In this document: in pieces, positions 12,420 through 14,469 of the stretch | How positions within the stretch are numbered: the first letter of the stretch is position 1 | Layout of the letters: every line of letters starts with the position of its first letter | DNA from: Kiritimatiellia bacterium | GTDB taxonomy: Bacteria; Verrucomicrobiota; Kiritimatiellia; CAIQIC01; Lenti-01 | Assembly (NCBI GenBank): GCA_018432565.1 | Contig: JAHDSS010000442.1 | Coordinates: 1-14,469, forward strand | Direction: 5' to 3' | Length of the DNA stretch: 14,469 nt | Position numbers and translations under genes: made by a program | The notes under the pieces: generated by a model | What the model saw: the letters and a program-made list of their open reading frames with translations, nothing else | Told to the model about the DNA's origin: nothing | Databases searched by the model: none

Positions 12420-14469
12420 CTACTTCCCGGCCCCGGAGGCGGCGGCCTTGGGCCGCACCGCCAGCATCACCGGTGATGCGATAAATGCCGAGGCATAGGT
12501 GCCCGCGATCACGCCGATGAAAATCGCCAGCGCGAAGTCGAAAATCGCCCCGCCGCCGAATACCATCAGCATGCCCACGCTGAGCAGCGTGGTCAGCGAG
12601 GTCAGCAGCGTGCGCGACAAGGTGGAGTTGATGCTTTCGTTGACCACGGCGGCATCCAGGCGCCCGCCGCGCAGCTTGCGCGTCTCGCGGATGCGGTCGA
12701 AGACCACGATCGTGTCGTTGACCGAATAGCCCAGCACCGTCAGCAGGGCCGCGATGCTGGTCATGGTGAGCTGGCGGCCCAGGAGGAAGTAGATGCCGAT
12801 GGTGATCAGCACGTTGTGGAGCAGGCCCACCACCGCACCGATCGCGAACGAGAACTCGAAGCGGATGGTGATGTAGATGATCATGCCCACCAGCGACAGC
12901 CCGATGGCCATCAGCCCGCTCTTCTGCAGTTCCTTGCCGACCTGCGGCCCCACCGTATCCTCCTGCATAAGTTTGAATCGGTTTTCCGGGAACTGCTCCG
13001 CCAGCACCGCCAGCGCCTTCTCGCCGTCCTCCGGACCGGCGATTTTCAGCACCAGCACCTCGTTCTGGTCCTCGCCGCGGCCGGAACGCTGATACTGGAT
13101 CGCCGGATTGACGATCCCCGCGCCGGTCAGCGCCCCGCGCAGCCCGTCCACATCGGCCTTCTCCGCGAAGTCCAGCGTCAGCTGCTGGCCGCCGGTGAAG
13201 TCCACCCCGAAGTTGTCCTGGCCGCGATGCACGCCCCAGGCCAGCGAGCCGGCCAGCAGCACGATCGACAGGATGGCGGCGGCGGCGTGCAGGCCCATGA
13301 AGTTGATGTTGGTTTCCTTGACCCACTGGGTCATCTTCAGGTTATGCAGCAGGCCGCGGCTCTCCAGGGCCTCGAACACCATGCGGGTGACGACAATCGC
13401 CGTGAACATGCTGGCAATGATGCCGGCGCTCAGGGTGATGGCAAAGCCCTTGACCGGGCCCGACCCCTGCCAGAACAGGATGATGGCCGTCAGCAGCGTC
13501 GTGATGTTCGCGTCCAGAATGGTGGAGAACGCCTTGTCGTACCCGGCGGAAATGGCCGCGCCGAAGCGCTTGCCGGTGCGCATTTCCTCGCGGATGCGTT
13601 CGAAGATCAGCACGTTGGCGTCCACCGCCATGCCCACCGTCAGCACGATGCCCGCGATGCCCGGCAGCGTCAGCACCGGCAGCGACGTGGCTGAACTGCC
13701 CATGCCGGCCCCGCCGATCAGGCCGAAGAACCCGGCGGTGATGATCATGCCCAGCGGCAGCAGCACCAGGTTCAGCAGCAGGGCCATCACGGCCACGATG
13801 CCGGCAAAGTGATAATAAATCGCCATGAACACGGCTACGGCCGCAAACCCGATGGCCGCCGCCCGCCAGCCGCTCTCGATGGAGTCCGTGCCGAGCGTCG
13901 GATCCACCGAGCGCTCCTCGATCACCCGCAAAGGCGCCGGCAGGGCGCCCGCGCGCAGCACCAGGGCCAGATCGCGGGCCTCTTCCAGCGTGAAGCTGCC
14001 TTCAATCACCGCCTGGCCGCCCGGGATCGCCTGGCGGATGAACGGCGCGGAGTAGAGCGTGCCGTCCAGCACGATGCCCAGGTAGTGCCGGCCGTTGGGA
14101 TCGGGATTCTTCGCCCCGCCGGGCGCGTGGTCCGCCGTCACCATTCCGAAGATGCGGCGGCCCCGGGCGTCGAAGGAAATTTCCACGTTTTTCTGGTTGA
14201 ACTGCCCGTAGCCCACGTTGGCGCTCTTGAGACTGTCGCCGGTCAGTTCCGCCTTGCGGCTGACATAGTAGGGCCGGAAGTAGGTCTTGCCGTCCACGAT
14301 TTCCCGTTCGAGGAGCAGGTCATAGCCGGGCTTGCCTTCGAACTCGCGCAGCGCGGCGCGCTCGGCCTCGCTCGGGGGCGGCCCCTTGCGCATCCAGACA
14401 TCGCCCTGGGCGCGGCCCGGAAGCGACACCATGTCGTAGCCGTCCGGCACCTTGCGGTCCCGGAACAGA
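12420..14469 (-). CDS. secDF: SecD-SecF fusion, protein-export membrane protein (5' end beyond window)
   Basis: SecDF uses the proton motive force to pull translocating proteins out of SecYEG on the periplasmic side. The frame is open to the right edge, so the SecD N-terminus (first membrane segment and start) is missing; a GTG at 14450 is internal and is not taken as the start. Numbering from that codon, the SecD part has periplasmic-domain sequence YLGIVLDGTLYSAP (123-136) and SFTLEEARDLALVLRAGALP (152-171). Its membrane core includes GMAVDANVLIFERIREE (273-289) with proton-relay Asp277. The SecF part starts with NFGVDFTGGQQL (413-424), then the membrane motif GYSVNDTIVVFDRIRE (574-589). 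Both halves are complete from there to the C-terminus, and the joint is continuous with no stop, so it is a genuine fusion. It leads into recJ. Confidence 0.96.
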   Translation of the reverse strand, partial: LFRDRKVPDGYDMVSLPGRAQGDVWMRKGPPPSEAERAALREFEGKPGYDLLLEREIVDGKTYFRPYYVSRKAELTGDSLKSANVGYGQFNQKNVEISFDARGRRIFGMVTADHAPGGAKNPDPNGRHYLGIVLDGTLYSAPFIRQAIPGGQAVIEGSFTLEEARDLALVLRAGALPAPLRVIEERSVDPTLGTDSIESGWRAAAIGFAAVAVFMAIYYHFAGIVAVMALLLNLVLLPLGMIITAGFFGLIGGAGMGSSATSLPVLTLPGIAGIVLTVGMAVDANVLIFERIREEMRTGKRFGAAISAGYDKAFSTILDANITTLLTAIILFWQGSGPVKGFAITLSAGIIASMFTAIVVTRMVFEALESRGLLHNLKMTQWVKETNINFMGLHAAAAILSIVLLAGSLAWGVHRGQDNFGVDFTGGQQLTLDFAEKADVDGLRGALTGAGIVNPAIQYQRSGRGEDQNEVLVLKIAGPEDGEKALAVLAEQFPENRFKLMQEDTVGPQVGKELQKSGLMAIGLSLVGMIIYITIRFEFSFAIGAVVGLLHNVLITIGIYFLLGRQLTMTSIAALLTVLGYSVNDTIVVFDRIRETRKLRGGRLDAAVVNESINSTLSRTLLTSLTTLLSVGMLMVFGGGAIFDFALAIFIGVIAGTYASAFIASPVMLAVRPKAAASGAGK

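Noticed and set aside
12816..13694. 292-codon plus-strand frame opposite secDF
   Set aside because: It is histidine/glutamine/arginine-rich and antisense to conserved SecDF membrane motifs; a shadow frame.

Overview
The window is GC-rich, densely coded bacterial DNA, and apart from two insert-like genes it looks like ordinary chromosome. The genes suggest a Gram-negative anaerobe or microaerophile. It makes Gln-tRNA and/or Asn-tRNA by the GatCAB amidotransferase route, carries a class A flavodiiron protein for O2/NO detoxification, and exports proteins with a fused SecD-SecF. The fused secDF directly followed by recJ, together with GxxExxY and RAYT-type genes, points towards the PVC superphylum (Verrucomicrobia/Kiritimatiellota/Chlamydiae-like). 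That placement is an inference from gene content and recalled gene order, not a measured phylogeny.

Layout, left to right. (1) 1-3252, minus strand: gatC-gatA-[GxxExxY gene]-gatB. gatC and gatA overlap by 4 nt (ATGA). gatB runs off the left edge. A 132-residue GxxExxY gene sits between gatA and gatB, bracketed by 29-bp imperfect inverted repeats that lie within a few bases of the gatA stop and the gatB start. (2) 3460-4629, plus strand: a flavodiiron protein (fprA type), divergent from gatC across a 207-bp spacer holding plausible promoters for both directions. (3) 4668-8348, minus strand: clpB, followed 6 nt downstream by a RAYT-like HUH transposase whose C-terminal half looks like a DprA/SLOG domain. 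Its N-terminal half contains in-frame REP-like hairpin repeats. (4) 8576-10436, plus strand: a two-gene unit of a BMP-family periplasmic binding protein and a BtpA-family TIM-barrel protein, divergent from clpB. (5) 10437-10678: a convergent intergenic region containing an AT-rich island with a 24-bp near-palindrome, two pairs of direct repeats and a possible 30-codon ORF. (6) 10679-14469, minus strand: secDF (5' end beyond the right edge) followed after 4 nt by recJ.

Most of the genes are housekeeping: aminoacyl-tRNA amidation, protein disaggregation, protein export and single-strand DNA exonuclease. The parts worth a second look are the GxxExxY cassette, the transposase-SLOG fusion with hairpins inside its coding sequence, and the AT-rich palindromic island between two converging genes.
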